Source: Streptomyces sp. TLI_235 (GTDB lineage Bacteria; Actinomycetota; Actinomycetes; Streptomycetales; Streptomycetaceae). From it: DNA of 64,000 nt. Shown piece after piece: positions 53,116-61,072 of the stretch. The position numbers were made by a program, and so were the translations under genes. The stretch's first letter is position 1. The number at the start of each line of letters is the position of its first letter. The notes beneath the pieces were generated by a model that searched no databases, was not told the DNA's origin, and saw only the letters and a list, made by a program, of their open reading frames with translations. Where the stretch lies: positions 1,798,001-1,862,000 of the forward strand of contig NSGV01000001.1 of the NCBI GenBank assembly GCA_002300355.1, in the 5' to 3' direction.

Positions 53116-54380
53116 CCGATTCCGTGACCGACCGCAGACTCCGCAGATCCGCCGCCGCCCTCACCGTCCTCGCACTCGCCGCGACCGGCTGCAGCATCAA
53201 GACCGACACCTCCTCCGACCGGGTCGGCAGGGACGGGGTGAAGATGGGCCCCGGCGTGACGGAGACGACCATCACCCTCGGCGCCCTCACCGACCTCAGC
53301 GGCGTCTACGCCTCGCTCGGCAAGAGCATCGTCAACGCCCAGCAGCTGTGGGTGGAGCAGACCAACAAGGTCGGCGGCATCTGCGGCCGGAAGGTCGAGA
53401 TCAAGGTCAAGGACCACGGCTACGACGTGCAGAAGGGCGTCGCCGCCTTCGCCGAGATCGAGCCCGACTCCGCGATGCTCACCCAGGTGATCGGCTCGCC
53501 GGTGGTCGCCGCGCTCAAGCAGGAGATCGCCGGCAAGAAGATCCTCACCCTGCCGCTCGGCTGGTCCTCCACCCTGCTCGGCCAGAACTACATCCAGGTG
53601 GTCGGCCCCACCTATGACATCGACATGATCAACGCGGTCGACTTCCTGACCCGGAAGGCCGGACTCACCGCCGGCGACGCGATCGGCCACGTCTACTTCG
53701 AGGGCGAGTACGGCGAGAACGCCCTCGCCGGCTCCAAGTACGCGGCGGACAAGCAGGGTTACCGCATCGTCGAGCAGAAGATCAAGGCGACCGACACCGA
53801 CCTCGGCGCCCAGGTCACCGCGCTCAAGCAGGCCGGGGTGAAGGCGATCCTGGTCAGCGCCGGGCCCAAGCAGGCCGCCTCGCTGGTCGGGCTGGCCGCC
53901 GCCCAGGGCCTCACCGTGCCGGTGGTCGGCAGCGCGCCCAGCTTCGCCCCCCAGCTGCTGGACAGCGCCGCCGGGCCCGCCCTGGAGAAGATGTTCTACC
54001 TGATCAGCGGCTACCCCGCACCCAGCTCCGACACCTCCCGGATGCGCCAACTGGTGCAGGACTACCGCGCGAAGTACCCGGCCTCGCCGGTCGACAGCGG
54101 CGTGATCAGCGGCTGGGTGGCCGCCCAGGTCGCCGCCGAGGCGCTGACCAACGCCTGCAGCGCGAGGGACCTCACCCGGGAGGGCATCGTGGCCGCCCAC
54201 CGCAGCCAGAAGGCCCTCAACGTCCTGGACGTGCCGCTCGACTTCACCGACGCCGCCAAGCCCTCGGCCTACGGCTCCTTCGTCCTCAAGCCCGCCAAGT
54301 CGGCCACCGGCGGCCTGGTGGTCGCCGAGCCCGCCCACGAGGTCGCGGCCACCCGCGGCTACCCGCTGCCCAAGGGCTGA
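53112..54380 (+). CDS. Lipoprotein substrate-binding component of the Liv-type importer
   Basis: 422 residues starting MTDSVTDRRLRRSAAALTVLALAATGCSIK: signal peptide with lipobox LAATGC, so the mature protein is anchored through C27. The rest is a periplasmic-binding type I fold: LGALTDLSGVYASLGKSIVNAQQLWVEQTNKVGGICGRKVEI, VTALKQAGVKAILVSAGPKQAASLVGLAAAQGL. It binds the substrate outside the cell and hands it to the permease pair. Being the last gene of five it is followed by a near-perfect terminator. The ligand cannot be read from sequence; amides and amino acids are usual for this fold. Confidence 0.92.
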   Translation: MTDSVTDRRLRRSAAALTVLALAATGCSIKTDTSSDRVGRDGVKMGPGVTETTITLGALTDLSGVYASLGKSIVNAQQLWVEQTNKVGGICGRKVEIKVKDHGYDVQKGVAAFAEIEPDSAMLTQVIGSPVVAALKQEIAGKKILTLPLGWSSTLLGQNYIQVVGPTYDIDMINAVDFLTRKAGLTAGDAIGHVYFEGEYGENALAGSKYAADKQGYRIVEQKIKATDTDLGAQVTALKQAGVKAILVSAGPKQAASLVGLAAAQGLTVPVVGSAPSFAPQLLDSAAGPALEKMFYLISGYPAPSSDTSRMRQLVQDYRAKYPASPVDSGVISGWVAAQVAAEALTNACSARDLTREGIVAAHRSQKALNVLDVPLDFTDAAKPSAYGSFVLKPAKSATGGLVVAEPAHEVAATRGYPLPKG

Positions 54381-54411
54381 GCCCACCCGGCAGGATCCGA
54401 GGGTGAGGGCC

Positions 54412-54442
54412 CGGCCCCGGGGCGAATGTCGCCCCGGGGCCG
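54412..54442 (+). terminator. Strong terminator of the importer operon
   Basis: CGGCCCCGGGGCGA (54412-54425) and TCGCCCCGGGGCCG (54429-54442) form a perfect 14-bp stem with an ATG loop, 31 bp after the last stop. It also faces the 3' end of the convergent SARP gene. Confidence 0.92.
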
Positions 54443-54522
54443 CTCCGCCGTCCGCCGACTCCCACGAGAGAGCCCGCACGTGTCGCTCTCCCTGGGCCGC
54501 CCCCGGCCGCCCCCGGCCGGGG

Positions 54523-56361
54523 TCAGCCGGCGAGGGCCGCGCGGCGGGTGGTGCGGGGGTCGGGCCAGGTGGGTGCGGGGCGGTGCGGGGCGCGTTCGCG
54601 GGCGTAGGCGCGCAGCAGCGGTTCGTAGCGGTAGCGGCCGGGCTCCCGGGCGGTGAGCAGGCCGGCGTCGGCGAGGCGTTCGAGGACGCGTTCGGCGCGG
54701 GCCGGGGGTTCGCCGAGCAGCCGGGCGGCGGTGGCCAGGCCGACGGTGTCGGTCGGGGCGAGGGCCAACAGGTGGAAGGCGCGGGCGGTGGGCGGGTCGA
54801 GGGACTCGCAGCCGGCCGCGAAGACGGCCCGGACGTCCAGGCTGCCGAGACAGAGCTCGTCGAGGGCCCGGCCCTCGTCGGCGAGCCGTTCCACCAGGTG
54901 CCGGACGGTCCAGTTGGGCCGGGAGGCCAGCCTGGCCCCGCAGATCCGCAGGGCCAGCGGCAGTCCTCCGCAGGCGGCCGCAAGCTGGGTGAGGGCCCGC
55001 GGTTCGGCGGCCGACCGGACGGGACCGAGCAGGCGGGCGAGGAACTCCCGGGCCTCGTCGGCGGGGAGCGGCCCGAGGTGGACGGGGTGGGCGCCGCCGA
55101 GGTCGGGCAGCCGGGTGCGGGCGGTGATCAGGGCGGCGTTGCCGGGGCCGGCGGGCAGCAACGGTCGGACGTGGGCACTGTCGCCGGCGTCGTCGAGGAC
55201 GACCAGCATCCGCCGGCCGGCCAGCAGCGAGCGGAACAGCGCCGTCCGGGCCTCGGTGCCGGGCGGTACGGCTGCGGCGGGCACGCCGAGGGCGAGCAGG
55301 AAGCTGCCGAGCACGGCATGCGGCGCGGCGGGCTGCCGCCGGCTGCCGCGCAGGTCGGCGTAGAGGGTGCCGTCGGGGTGCGCGCCGCGGGCGGCGTGCG
55401 CGGCGTGCTGGACGAGGGCGCTCTTGCCCGCGCCGGGCTGGCCGCTGACGACCGCGATCAGCGGGGCCCGGCGGCCGGCGCCGTCGCCCGCGGCGGCGAG
55501 CCGGCCGGCGAGGTCGGCGACCTCGGCGGCCCGCCCGGTGAAGTCGGTCAGGTCGGGCGGCAGCTGGAAGGGCGTGACGAGCACCGTCCGGGTGCGGGCG
55601 GCGGGCCGGACGGGTGCCGCCATGGCCGGATCGGCCCGCAGGATGCCGCCGTGCACGGCGCGCAGTTCACTGCCGGGGTCGACGCCGAGTTCGTCCGCGA
55701 GGACGCGGCGGACCTGCCCGTACACGGCGAGCGCCTCGGACTGGCGGCCGCTGCGGTAGAGGGCGGTCATCAACTGGGCCCAGAGCCGTTCCCGTTCGGG
55801 GTGGGCGGCGGTCAGTGAGCGGAGCTCGCCGAGGAGTTCGGTGTGCCGGCCGAGGGCCAGCACGGCCTCGGTGCGGCCTTCGAGGACGTCCAGTCGGGCC
55901 TCGGCGAGCCGGCCGGTCTCGGCTCCGCGGAGCACCTCGGAGGGGATGTCGACCAGCGCCGGTCCGCGCCACAGCGCGAGTGCCTGCTCGTAGTGGGCGG
56001 CGGCCCGCTCGGGCTCGCCGGCGCGCAGCTGGGCGTGGCCGAGGTCGCGCAGCCGGGTGAACCGGTCGGCGTCGAACTCCTTGGCGTCGGCGGCGAGGAG
56101 GTAGCCGCCCGCCTCCGTGGCGAGCCGCTGTCCGGCCTCGCCGAGCGCCTTGCGCAGCCGCATCACGTAGTTGCGCAGCGTGGTGGCGGCGGTGCGCGGC
56201 GGCCGCCCGTCCCAGACGGTGTCGGCCAGGACGTCGGCCGGCACCACCTGCCCCCGTCGGACGAGCAGCGCCGCGAGCAGCGCCCGCTGCTTGGCCGCCG
56301 GCACCGGCCGGTCCCCCTCGCCGTCCCGCACGAGCAGCGGTCCGAGAATTCCGAACTCCAT
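54523..56361 (-). CDS. AfsR/SARP-family pathway regulator
   Basis: 612 residues. OmpR-type winged helix at residues 1-95 (MEFGILGPLLVRDGEGDRPVPAAKQRALLAALLVRRGQVVP ... LRNYVMRLRKAL), then the bacterial transcriptional activation (BTAD) domain (FTRLRDLGHAQLRAGEPERAAAHYEQALALWRG ... DELGVDPGSELRAVHGGIL), then an NB-ARC-like ATPase with Walker A GQPGAGKSAL and Walker B LVVLDDAGD. No TPR extension follows, so it is shorter than AfsR itself. Such proteins activate secondary-metabolite genes at direct repeats. Its upstream region carries two copies of a repeated module at 56463-56504 and 56605-56645. Confidence 0.9.
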   Translation of the reverse strand: MEFGILGPLLVRDGEGDRPVPAAKQRALLAALLVRRGQVVPADVLADTVWDGRPPRTAATTLRNYVMRLRKALGEAGQRLATEAGGYLLAADAKEFDADRFTRLRDLGHAQLRAGEPERAAAHYEQALALWRGPALVDIPSEVLRGAETGRLAEARLDVLEGRTEAVLALGRHTELLGELRSLTAAHPERERLWAQLMTALYRSGRQSEALAVYGQVRRVLADELGVDPGSELRAVHGGILRADPAMAAPVRPAARTRTVLVTPFQLPPDLTDFTGRAAEVADLAGRLAAAGDGAGRRAPLIAVVSGQPGAGKSALVQHAAHAARGAHPDGTLYADLRGSRRQPAAPHAVLGSFLLALGVPAAAVPPGTEARTALFRSLLAGRRMLVVLDDAGDSAHVRPLLPAGPGNAALITARTRLPDLGGAHPVHLGPLPADEAREFLARLLGPVRSAAEPRALTQLAAACGGLPLALRICGARLASRPNWTVRHLVERLADEGRALDELCLGSLDVRAVFAAGCESLDPPTARAFHLLALAPTDTVGLATAARLLGEPPARAERVLERLADAGLLTAREPGRYRYEPLLRAYARERAPHRPAPTWPDPRTTRRAALAG

Positions 56362-56462
56362 CCCTCACACACCCCCCACACCTCGGCCTGGTTCGCCGGG
56401 CGGCGGGGCCCGTCCCCCGACAGCCGCCGCCCGGCGCAACACCGTTCTATGTCGGTGCGGAT

Positions 56463-56645
56463 TTGACCGGTGGATCTTGCGGTGACGGCCAATCAACTCC
56501 GGTCTTGCGGGGCGTTCACCGAGGTCGACGCGGACGGCGCCGCGGCCCCGGTGACGGGCCGCGGCGCCGGGCGAGCGGGTGGCGGTGCCGGAGCCGCCGG
56601 CGGATTGACCGGGCGGCCGGCCCCGCCGGTCAATCAATTCCGGTC
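56463..56645. promoter_or_regulatory. Duplicated two-box module upstream of the SARP gene
   Basis: TTGACCGG at 56463-56470 and 56605-56612 is followed after 19 and 18 bp by CAATCAAYTCCGGTC at 56490-56504 and 56631-56645. The second copy contains a perfect inverted repeat GATTGACCGG (56603-56612) / CCGGTCAATC (56626-56635); the first is a diverged version of it. The 294-bp gap 56362-56655 also contains the SARP promoter. Confidence 0.6.
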
Positions 56646-56655
56646 GACGGGCGGC

Positions 56656-57705
56656 TCAGCCGCAGTGGCTCCAGCCGCTGGTCCAGGTGGTGCTGCGGTA
56701 GGAGCCGCCCCAGTCGACGCAGGTCCCGGCGGCGGAGAGGATCACCGGGCCCGCGTAGTAGGTGTAGCTGCCCGGATTGTCTGCGGTGGCGCCGCCCTGG
56801 ACCTTGAGAGTGGCGTTCATCGGCACCGCCCCGGACGGCTGGGTGGCCAGGGTGACCACGCAGTTGCGGCCGCTCGCGGCCTCGTACAGCAGGTAGGCGG
56901 TGGCGCCGCCGAGGGAGTGCGAGTCGACCACGCCGAAGCCGGCGCCGCAGACCTGCGTCGGCGTGTAGGGGTTGGCGGTGGAGGCCGCGACCGGGGTGAT
57001 GTAGCCGTCGATGCGGTAGCCGTCGGCGGGATCGACGGTGCCGGGCACGCTGCCCGTGGTGCGCTGCGCGGCCGGGATCGTGAGCGGCACGACGGAGGAG
57101 CTCTTCGCGAAGTCGGCCTCGCTCGCCGCGTTCGGGTCGCCGTTCCAGTCGCCGTTGGCGGTGACCACCGAGCCGTCCGCGGTCACCGCGGTGACGATGC
57201 CGACGTGGTGGATGACGGTGCCCGAGCCGCTGCCGGTGCCGTAGATCACCGCGTCACCGGGCTGCGGGACGTACGAGGCGGCGGTGTGCAGGGTGCCGTT
57301 GTTCTGGCCGTAGGTGCGGAAGCTGACCGCGGAGGCGTCCAGCCCGGTGACGGCGAGGCCGGAGTTGCGCCACGCCCAGATCGCGAAGTCGGCGCACCAG
57401 TACTCGGGGACGCCGGCCCAGCCGACGCAGCTGTGCTCGAACTGGGCGCCGCCCAGGGTGTTGTGGGTCGGTGTGTTGGCGCAGGTGCCGGCGGTGCGGC
57501 CGACGTTGGCGGCGGCCAGCCGGGCGGCGTCGGACGCCGAGGCGGCAGCGGCCGAGGTGGCAGGGGCGGTCGCGGCCGGGGCGGTCGCGGGGGTGGTGCC
57601 GGCAGCGGCGGAGGCGGCGGCGGGAGCCAGGGCGGTGAGGCCGAGGGCGAGGGCAGCGGCGGCGGCCAGGGCGGCTGTGCGGCGCAGGAAGCGGGTGGGT
57701 GTCAC
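56656..57705 (-). CDS. Secreted CHAP-domain protein with SapA-like C-terminus
   Basis: 349 residues from a GTG at 57705 (GAGGAGAAC upstream); the longer upstream frame to 57789 has no ribosome site. Signal peptide (RFLRRTAALAAAAALALGLTALAPAAASA), Ala/Thr linker, then a CHAP amidase/peptidase domain with cysteine in PEYWCADFAIWAWRNSG and histidine in IHHVGIVTAVTADG, as in peptidoglycan or peptide hydrolases. The last 105 residues (VCGAGFGVVDSHSLGGATAYLLYEAASGRNCVVTLATQ ... YAGPVILSAAGTCVDWGG) resemble spore-associated protein A. The fusion suggests a wall or spore-coat hydrolase. The closest neighbour on the same strand is the HTH membrane protein, with a 252-bp gap that shows nothing else. 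Confidence 0.85.
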   Translation of the reverse strand: MTPTRFLRRTAALAAAAALALGLTALAPAAASAAAGTTPATAPAATAPATSAAAASASDAARLAAANVGRTAGTCANTPTHNTLGGAQFEHSCVGWAGVPEYWCADFAIWAWRNSGLAVTGLDASAVSFRTYGQNNGTLHTAASYVPQPGDAVIYGTGSGSGTVIHHVGIVTAVTADGSVVTANGDWNGDPNAASEADFAKSSSVVPLTIPAAQRTTGSVPGTVDPADGYRIDGYITPVAASTANPYTPTQVCGAGFGVVDSHSLGGATAYLLYEAASGRNCVVTLATQPSGAVPMNATLKVQGGATADNPGSYTYYAGPVILSAAGTCVDWGGSYRSTTWTSGWSHCG

Positions 57706-57957
57706 CGTTCTCCTCGTGCAGCGGAAGGCGGTTACGGACACGGCGGCGGCCGCGGGCCACCGCCCGCCGGCGCCGCCGCCGGTCCGCATCCTCCGCGCAC
57801 GCCGTATCGTCCGGGTCGCGCCGGAATGTCACCTCCGTCCTGGCCTGCCCTTTCCGGCCGTTGACGTTCCGCCGGTGCGCACCCCTCGCCCGGGACAGCA
57901 CGCACGGCGGGGCCCGGGCCTCCGGCGCGGGTGCGCGGTGGAGGGCCGGGCGGCGGG

Positions 57958-59307
57958 TCAGCCGTGGTTGGTGTCCGGGTAGCGGCAGGCTGTCTTCCGG
58001 GCGCGGGTGAGTTCGGCGTCGTTGAGTTCGGCGACCGGGAGGGCGCCGGCCGCCCCGCGGGAGACCAGGCGCTGGTCCGAGATGGTGCTGGGGCCGTCGC
58101 CGCCGAAGCAGGCGACGGCCACCACCTGGACGGCGACCTGCGCGTCGGCGTTGTCGGCGGGCGTGGCGGGCCGCCAGATCGCGACGAATCCGGCGCCGGC
58201 GTCCGAGGACATGCCGAGCTGCTGCCACTGAGGTGTGCTGCTGCCTGCCCTGGGCAGGTACGCGGCGTAGCCGACGATGCCCAGATGGCTACCGGTGGCG
58301 CGGAGTTCGTAATGGCCGGGTTCGCCGGAGCGCGGTGCGACGGCGAGCGTGATCGAGGCGGGCGGGGCCACCGCATCGGGACAGTCGGTGGGTTGGACGA
58401 CGGCGGGCGGGTTGCCGTGCACGACGGCGGAGGAGACATAGCCACCGGTCGCGATCTTGAACCAGCGCATGTCGGGCGAGCTGGACGTGGAGTCGATGAC
58501 CACGTCGCCCAGACAGAAGCCGGTGAGTGCCAGTTGACAGCCCGAGGGCACCTGGAGGACGACGTCGGCACTGAGGCTGGCTCCGGCGCGCAGCCGGGTG
58601 CTGGCGTTGTAGGTCGTACCGGAGAACAGGGCCGTGGGCGAGGTGTCCGCGGCCGGGCAGCCGACCGATCCGCTGGCGGTCGGGACGGCGGACGCGCCGG
58701 GCGTCAGGGAGCTCTGGGCCACGTTCCGGTTCCGCCCGAAGCCGCCCGTCCGCAGCGCGACCAGGGCGAGGACGGCGGTGAGGGCGAGGAGGGTGGCCGT
58801 GCCGACGGTCGTCCAGCGGGGCGGCCGCCAGCCGCCGCGCACGGTCTCGGTCGGCGAGAGCTCCTGCGGGGGCTCCGGCAGCAGCGTCGCGGCCGAGGAC
58901 ACGGCCGCGCTCGTCGCCGGAGCGGACCGGCCCGCGAGCACGTCCTGGCCCGGCGCGCTCTCCGGAGCCGTCCTGTCCGCCGGCTCCTCCGCCGCCCTCT
59001 CCTCCGCCGCCCTCTCCGGGGCCGGGGCGGTCGCGCCGCGGGCGAGTTCACGGTCGAGGTCGTTCCAGCGCCGCGTCCACTCGTCGACGTTGCCGCCGCA
59101 GGCCCCGACGTAGGCCTGGGTCACCTCCAGGCTGGGCAGCCGGACGCCGCCGGCCGCGTCGCTCAGCGTGGTGGCGCCGAATCCCGCTCGCTCGGCGAGG
59201 ACGCGGTAGGTGGGATTGCCGGCCCGCTCCCGGACCAGCCGCAGGTCGTGGGCGAAAGCCTGAACCGGCCCGTCGGCCGGATCGACTGGACGCGGTCTGC
59301 GGGCCAC
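57958..59307 (-). CDS. Membrane-anchored HTH protein with extracellular SH3-like region
   Basis: 449 residues. Residues 15-85 are a Cro/XRE-like HTH (VQAFAHDLRLVRERAGNPTYRVLAERAGFGATTLSDAAGG ... WTRRWNDLDRELAR), residues 90-165 an Ala/Pro/Glu linker, residues 167-188 a membrane helix (TTVGTATLLALTAVLALVAL), and the rest extracellular with a possible bacterial SH3 region (STRLRAGASLSADVVLQVPSGCQLALTGFCLG) and several cysteines. The shape recalls RodZ/anti-sigma-like sensors that place a DNA-binding head inside and a sensor outside. DNA binding and ligand are inferred. It is divergent from the DinB gene; repeats in that gap may be its operators. Confidence 0.8.
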   Translation of the reverse strand: MARRPRPVDPADGPVQAFAHDLRLVRERAGNPTYRVLAERAGFGATTLSDAAGGVRLPSLEVTQAYVGACGGNVDEWTRRWNDLDRELARGATAPAPERAAEERAAEEPADRTAPESAPGQDVLAGRSAPATSAAVSSAATLLPEPPQELSPTETVRGGWRPPRWTTVGTATLLALTAVLALVALRTGGFGRNRNVAQSSLTPGASAVPTASGSVGCPAADTSPTALFSGTTYNASTRLRAGASLSADVVLQVPSGCQLALTGFCLGDVVIDSTSSSPDMRWFKIATGGYVSSAVVHGNPPAVVQPTDCPDAVAPPASITLAVAPRSGEPGHYELRATGSHLGIVGYAAYLPRAGSSTPQWQQLGMSSDAGAGFVAIWRPATPADNADAQVAVQVVAVACFGGDGPSTISDQRLVSRGAAGALPVAELNDAELTRARKTACRYPDTNHG

Positions 59308-59463
59308 GGAATCTCCTCACCTGACGGGTCGACAGTTCGTTCCGGGAACTTCCGAATGGGGCGGGGAGTTCCTTCACCGCGTGCGCGGACAGTGGAGATC
59401 CGGGCAGGCGGCGGAGCCGCCACGCGAAGTGGCATGCACATGACCATCATAACTCCCGCTGAT

Positions 59464-59526
59464 GATACGTCAGTGCGCTACCCGGACGATACGTCGGCGA
59501 TACGAACGACTGTGATGCTTCGTCAG
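59464..59526. promoter_or_regulatory. Repeated GATACGTC sites upstream of the HTH membrane protein
   Basis: GATACGTC occurs at 59464-59471 and 59488-59495 (24 bp apart), with GATACG at 59499-59504 and a weaker GATGCTTCGTCAG at 59514-59526. They lie in the divergent gap 59308-59778 (471 bp). The even spacing suggests a regulator binding on one face of the DNA. No gene is visible in this gap. Confidence 0.5.
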
Positions 59527-59677
59527 GGCCGCGCCCGGCGCCGCACCGGGCGCGGCTCCGCCGAAGACGGCACCATGCCGACCGGCCGGCGGGTGCCGGT
59601 CCCGGCCGACGCTCCGGTCTCCGCGGGGGAGAGCCCCGGCGCGGCGCCCCGGCCGCACCGTCGGCCGCCACAGGTCC

Positions 59678-59722
59678 CCGTCGGGGCTGGCCGGCAGCGG
59701 CTCTGCCGGCCGGCCCCGACGG
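59678..59722 (+). terminator. 20-bp hairpin in the divergent gap, no upstream gene seen
   Basis: Arms 59678-59697 and 59703-59722 pair over 20 bp with a single G-T pair and a CGGCT loop. It is as strong as the proven-looking terminators here but follows no annotated plus-strand gene, and it precedes the DinB start by 56 bp. Confidence 0.6.
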
Positions 59723-59778
59723 CATCACCCTGCACATCGGCACCGCCGGCCGTGGCCGTTGGGCTACAGTCCCGGGCC

Positions 59779-60309
59779 ATGGAGACATGGGGTGCGGCAC
59801 TGTACGGGGACCCGTGCACCGGGTGCGGATTCGACTGGTCGGCGGCGCCGGACGAGGCGGTCCGGGTGGTCGGCGGGCTGCCGGCCCGGTTCCGGGACCT
59901 GCTGGCGGGGCGAACGGGGCGCGAACTCCACCCGGACCTCGCCTGGACACCCGCCGCGTACGTCAGCCACGTCACCGACAACCTGCGGATCTGGGCCGAG
60001 CGGCTCGCCGGTGCCCGGCTGGCCGGCGCTGCCGACGTGGCCGGCTACGACCCCGACCTGGTCGCCGCGGGCCGCCGCTACCTGGAGATCGCCCCCGCCG
60101 CCGCCCTCTGGTCCCTGGACCACGCTGTGGCTGCCTGGACGGCATCGGTGACCGCAGCGGTCGCGGAGGGCACCGTCCTGCGGCACGCCACCCGCGGCAT
60201 CCAGCGGGCCGAGGACATCGCCCGCAACAACGCCCACGACGGTCATCACCACGTCTGGGACGTCACCCGGATCCTGCAGCACACCGACACCGCCGCCACC
60301 ACCCCCTGA
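59779..60309 (+). CDS. DinB-superfamily protein
   Basis: 176 residues from the ATG at 59779. The four-helix-bundle pattern (AAYVSHVTDNLRIWAERLAGARL, HAVAAWTASVTAAVAEGTVLRHATRGIQRAEDIARNNAHDGHHHVWDVTRIL) has histidines placed as the metal triad of the DinB/MDMPI superfamily: one in SHVTDN and two in HDGHHHVWD. Members act as mycothiol- or bacillithiol-dependent transferases or isomerases, or are of unknown function. It converges with another member of the superfamily (60399-60989). The activity is inferred only at superfamily level. Confidence 0.82.
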   Translation: METWGAALYGDPCTGCGFDWSAAPDEAVRVVGGLPARFRDLLAGRTGRELHPDLAWTPAAYVSHVTDNLRIWAERLAGARLAGAADVAGYDPDLVAAGRRYLEIAPAAALWSLDHAVAAWTASVTAAVAEGTVLRHATRGIQRAEDIARNNAHDGHHHVWDVTRILQHTDTAATTP

Positions 60310-60398
60310 GCCGCCCCCGCCGGCCGGGCCGCGGCGGCAGCGGCACCGGCGGCGGCAGCGGCGGTGTTTTCGGGCGGCGGTCTCCCCTGCTCGGGCGC

Positions 60399-60989
60399 CT
60401 ACTGCTTGGGAGTCCAGTGCGGGTCGCGGCCGGAGGCGGCGAGCGCGCGGTCCAGCAGCGGGGCGTCGGCGGGCACCGGGACGGGCTCGGCGAAGCCGCC
60501 GAACTGCCGGTAGAGCTCGGCGTTCTCCTCGATCACCGCGAGGACGAGGGCGGCGAGGTCGTCGGACACCCGGACCTCGCCGCCGGTGGCGCGGGCGACG
60601 TCCCAGCCGTGCACCACCATCTCCTTGATCAGCATCCTGGCGATGGACTCGGCCGGGACGGGCGTGCCGCCCAGGTCCACCCCGCCCTCCCAGACGGCCG
60701 GGTCGGCCCAGGCCCGCACGGCGCGCTCCAGCTGCGCGGCGTAGGCGTCGGCCCAGGCGGGCTCGGCGGTGAAGTCGTGCGCGACCAGGTCCTCCGGCAG
60801 GGCCGTCCGGCGGGCGCGGTGCTCCAGGCCGTGCGAGGTGTAGAGCACCCAGTGGTTGACCAGGGCCCGGGTGTCCAGTTCGGTGCAGGGGGTGGGCCCG
60901 TCCAGGTGCTCGGGGCGGACGCCGGCGGCGATCCGGGCGGCCTCGGCGGCGGCGCGGGCCATCTGGGGGTGGAGGTGGTGACCGTTCAT
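60399..60989 (-). CDS. TIGR03086-family metal-binding protein (MDMPI-like)
   Basis: 196 residues from an ATG at 60989 behind GGAGGATC. The sequence TPCTELDTRALVNHWVLYTSHGLEHRARR and the later MLIKEMVVHGWDVARATG fit the TIGR03086 subfamily of mycothiol-dependent maleylpyruvate isomerase-like proteins: histidines in VNHW and VVHGWD supply the metal site. The biological substrate is unknown. It converges with the DinB-like gene across a short repetitive GGC/GCAGCGG stretch, and is divergent from the AraC gene, whose start is 83 bp away. Confidence 0.88.
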   Translation of the reverse strand: MNGHHLHPQMARAAAEAARIAAGVRPEHLDGPTPCTELDTRALVNHWVLYTSHGLEHRARRTALPEDLVAHDFTAEPAWADAYAAQLERAVRAWADPAVWEGGVDLGGTPVPAESIARMLIKEMVVHGWDVARATGGEVRVSDDLAALVLAVIEENAELYRQFGGFAEPVPVPADAPLLDRALAASGRDPHWTPKQ

Positions 60990-61072
60990 GCGGCGATCCT
61001 CCGGCGGGCCGTCCGCGGCGGTCTTGAAGAAACGCGACGGCCGGCGGGGCCGCCCCGACTACCCTGGCCGGC

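Noticed and set aside
60310..60398. A hairpin between the two DinB-type genes
   Set aside because: The stretch is a run of near-identical GCGGCGGCAGCGG repeats that can pair in many ways; no single stable stem stands out.
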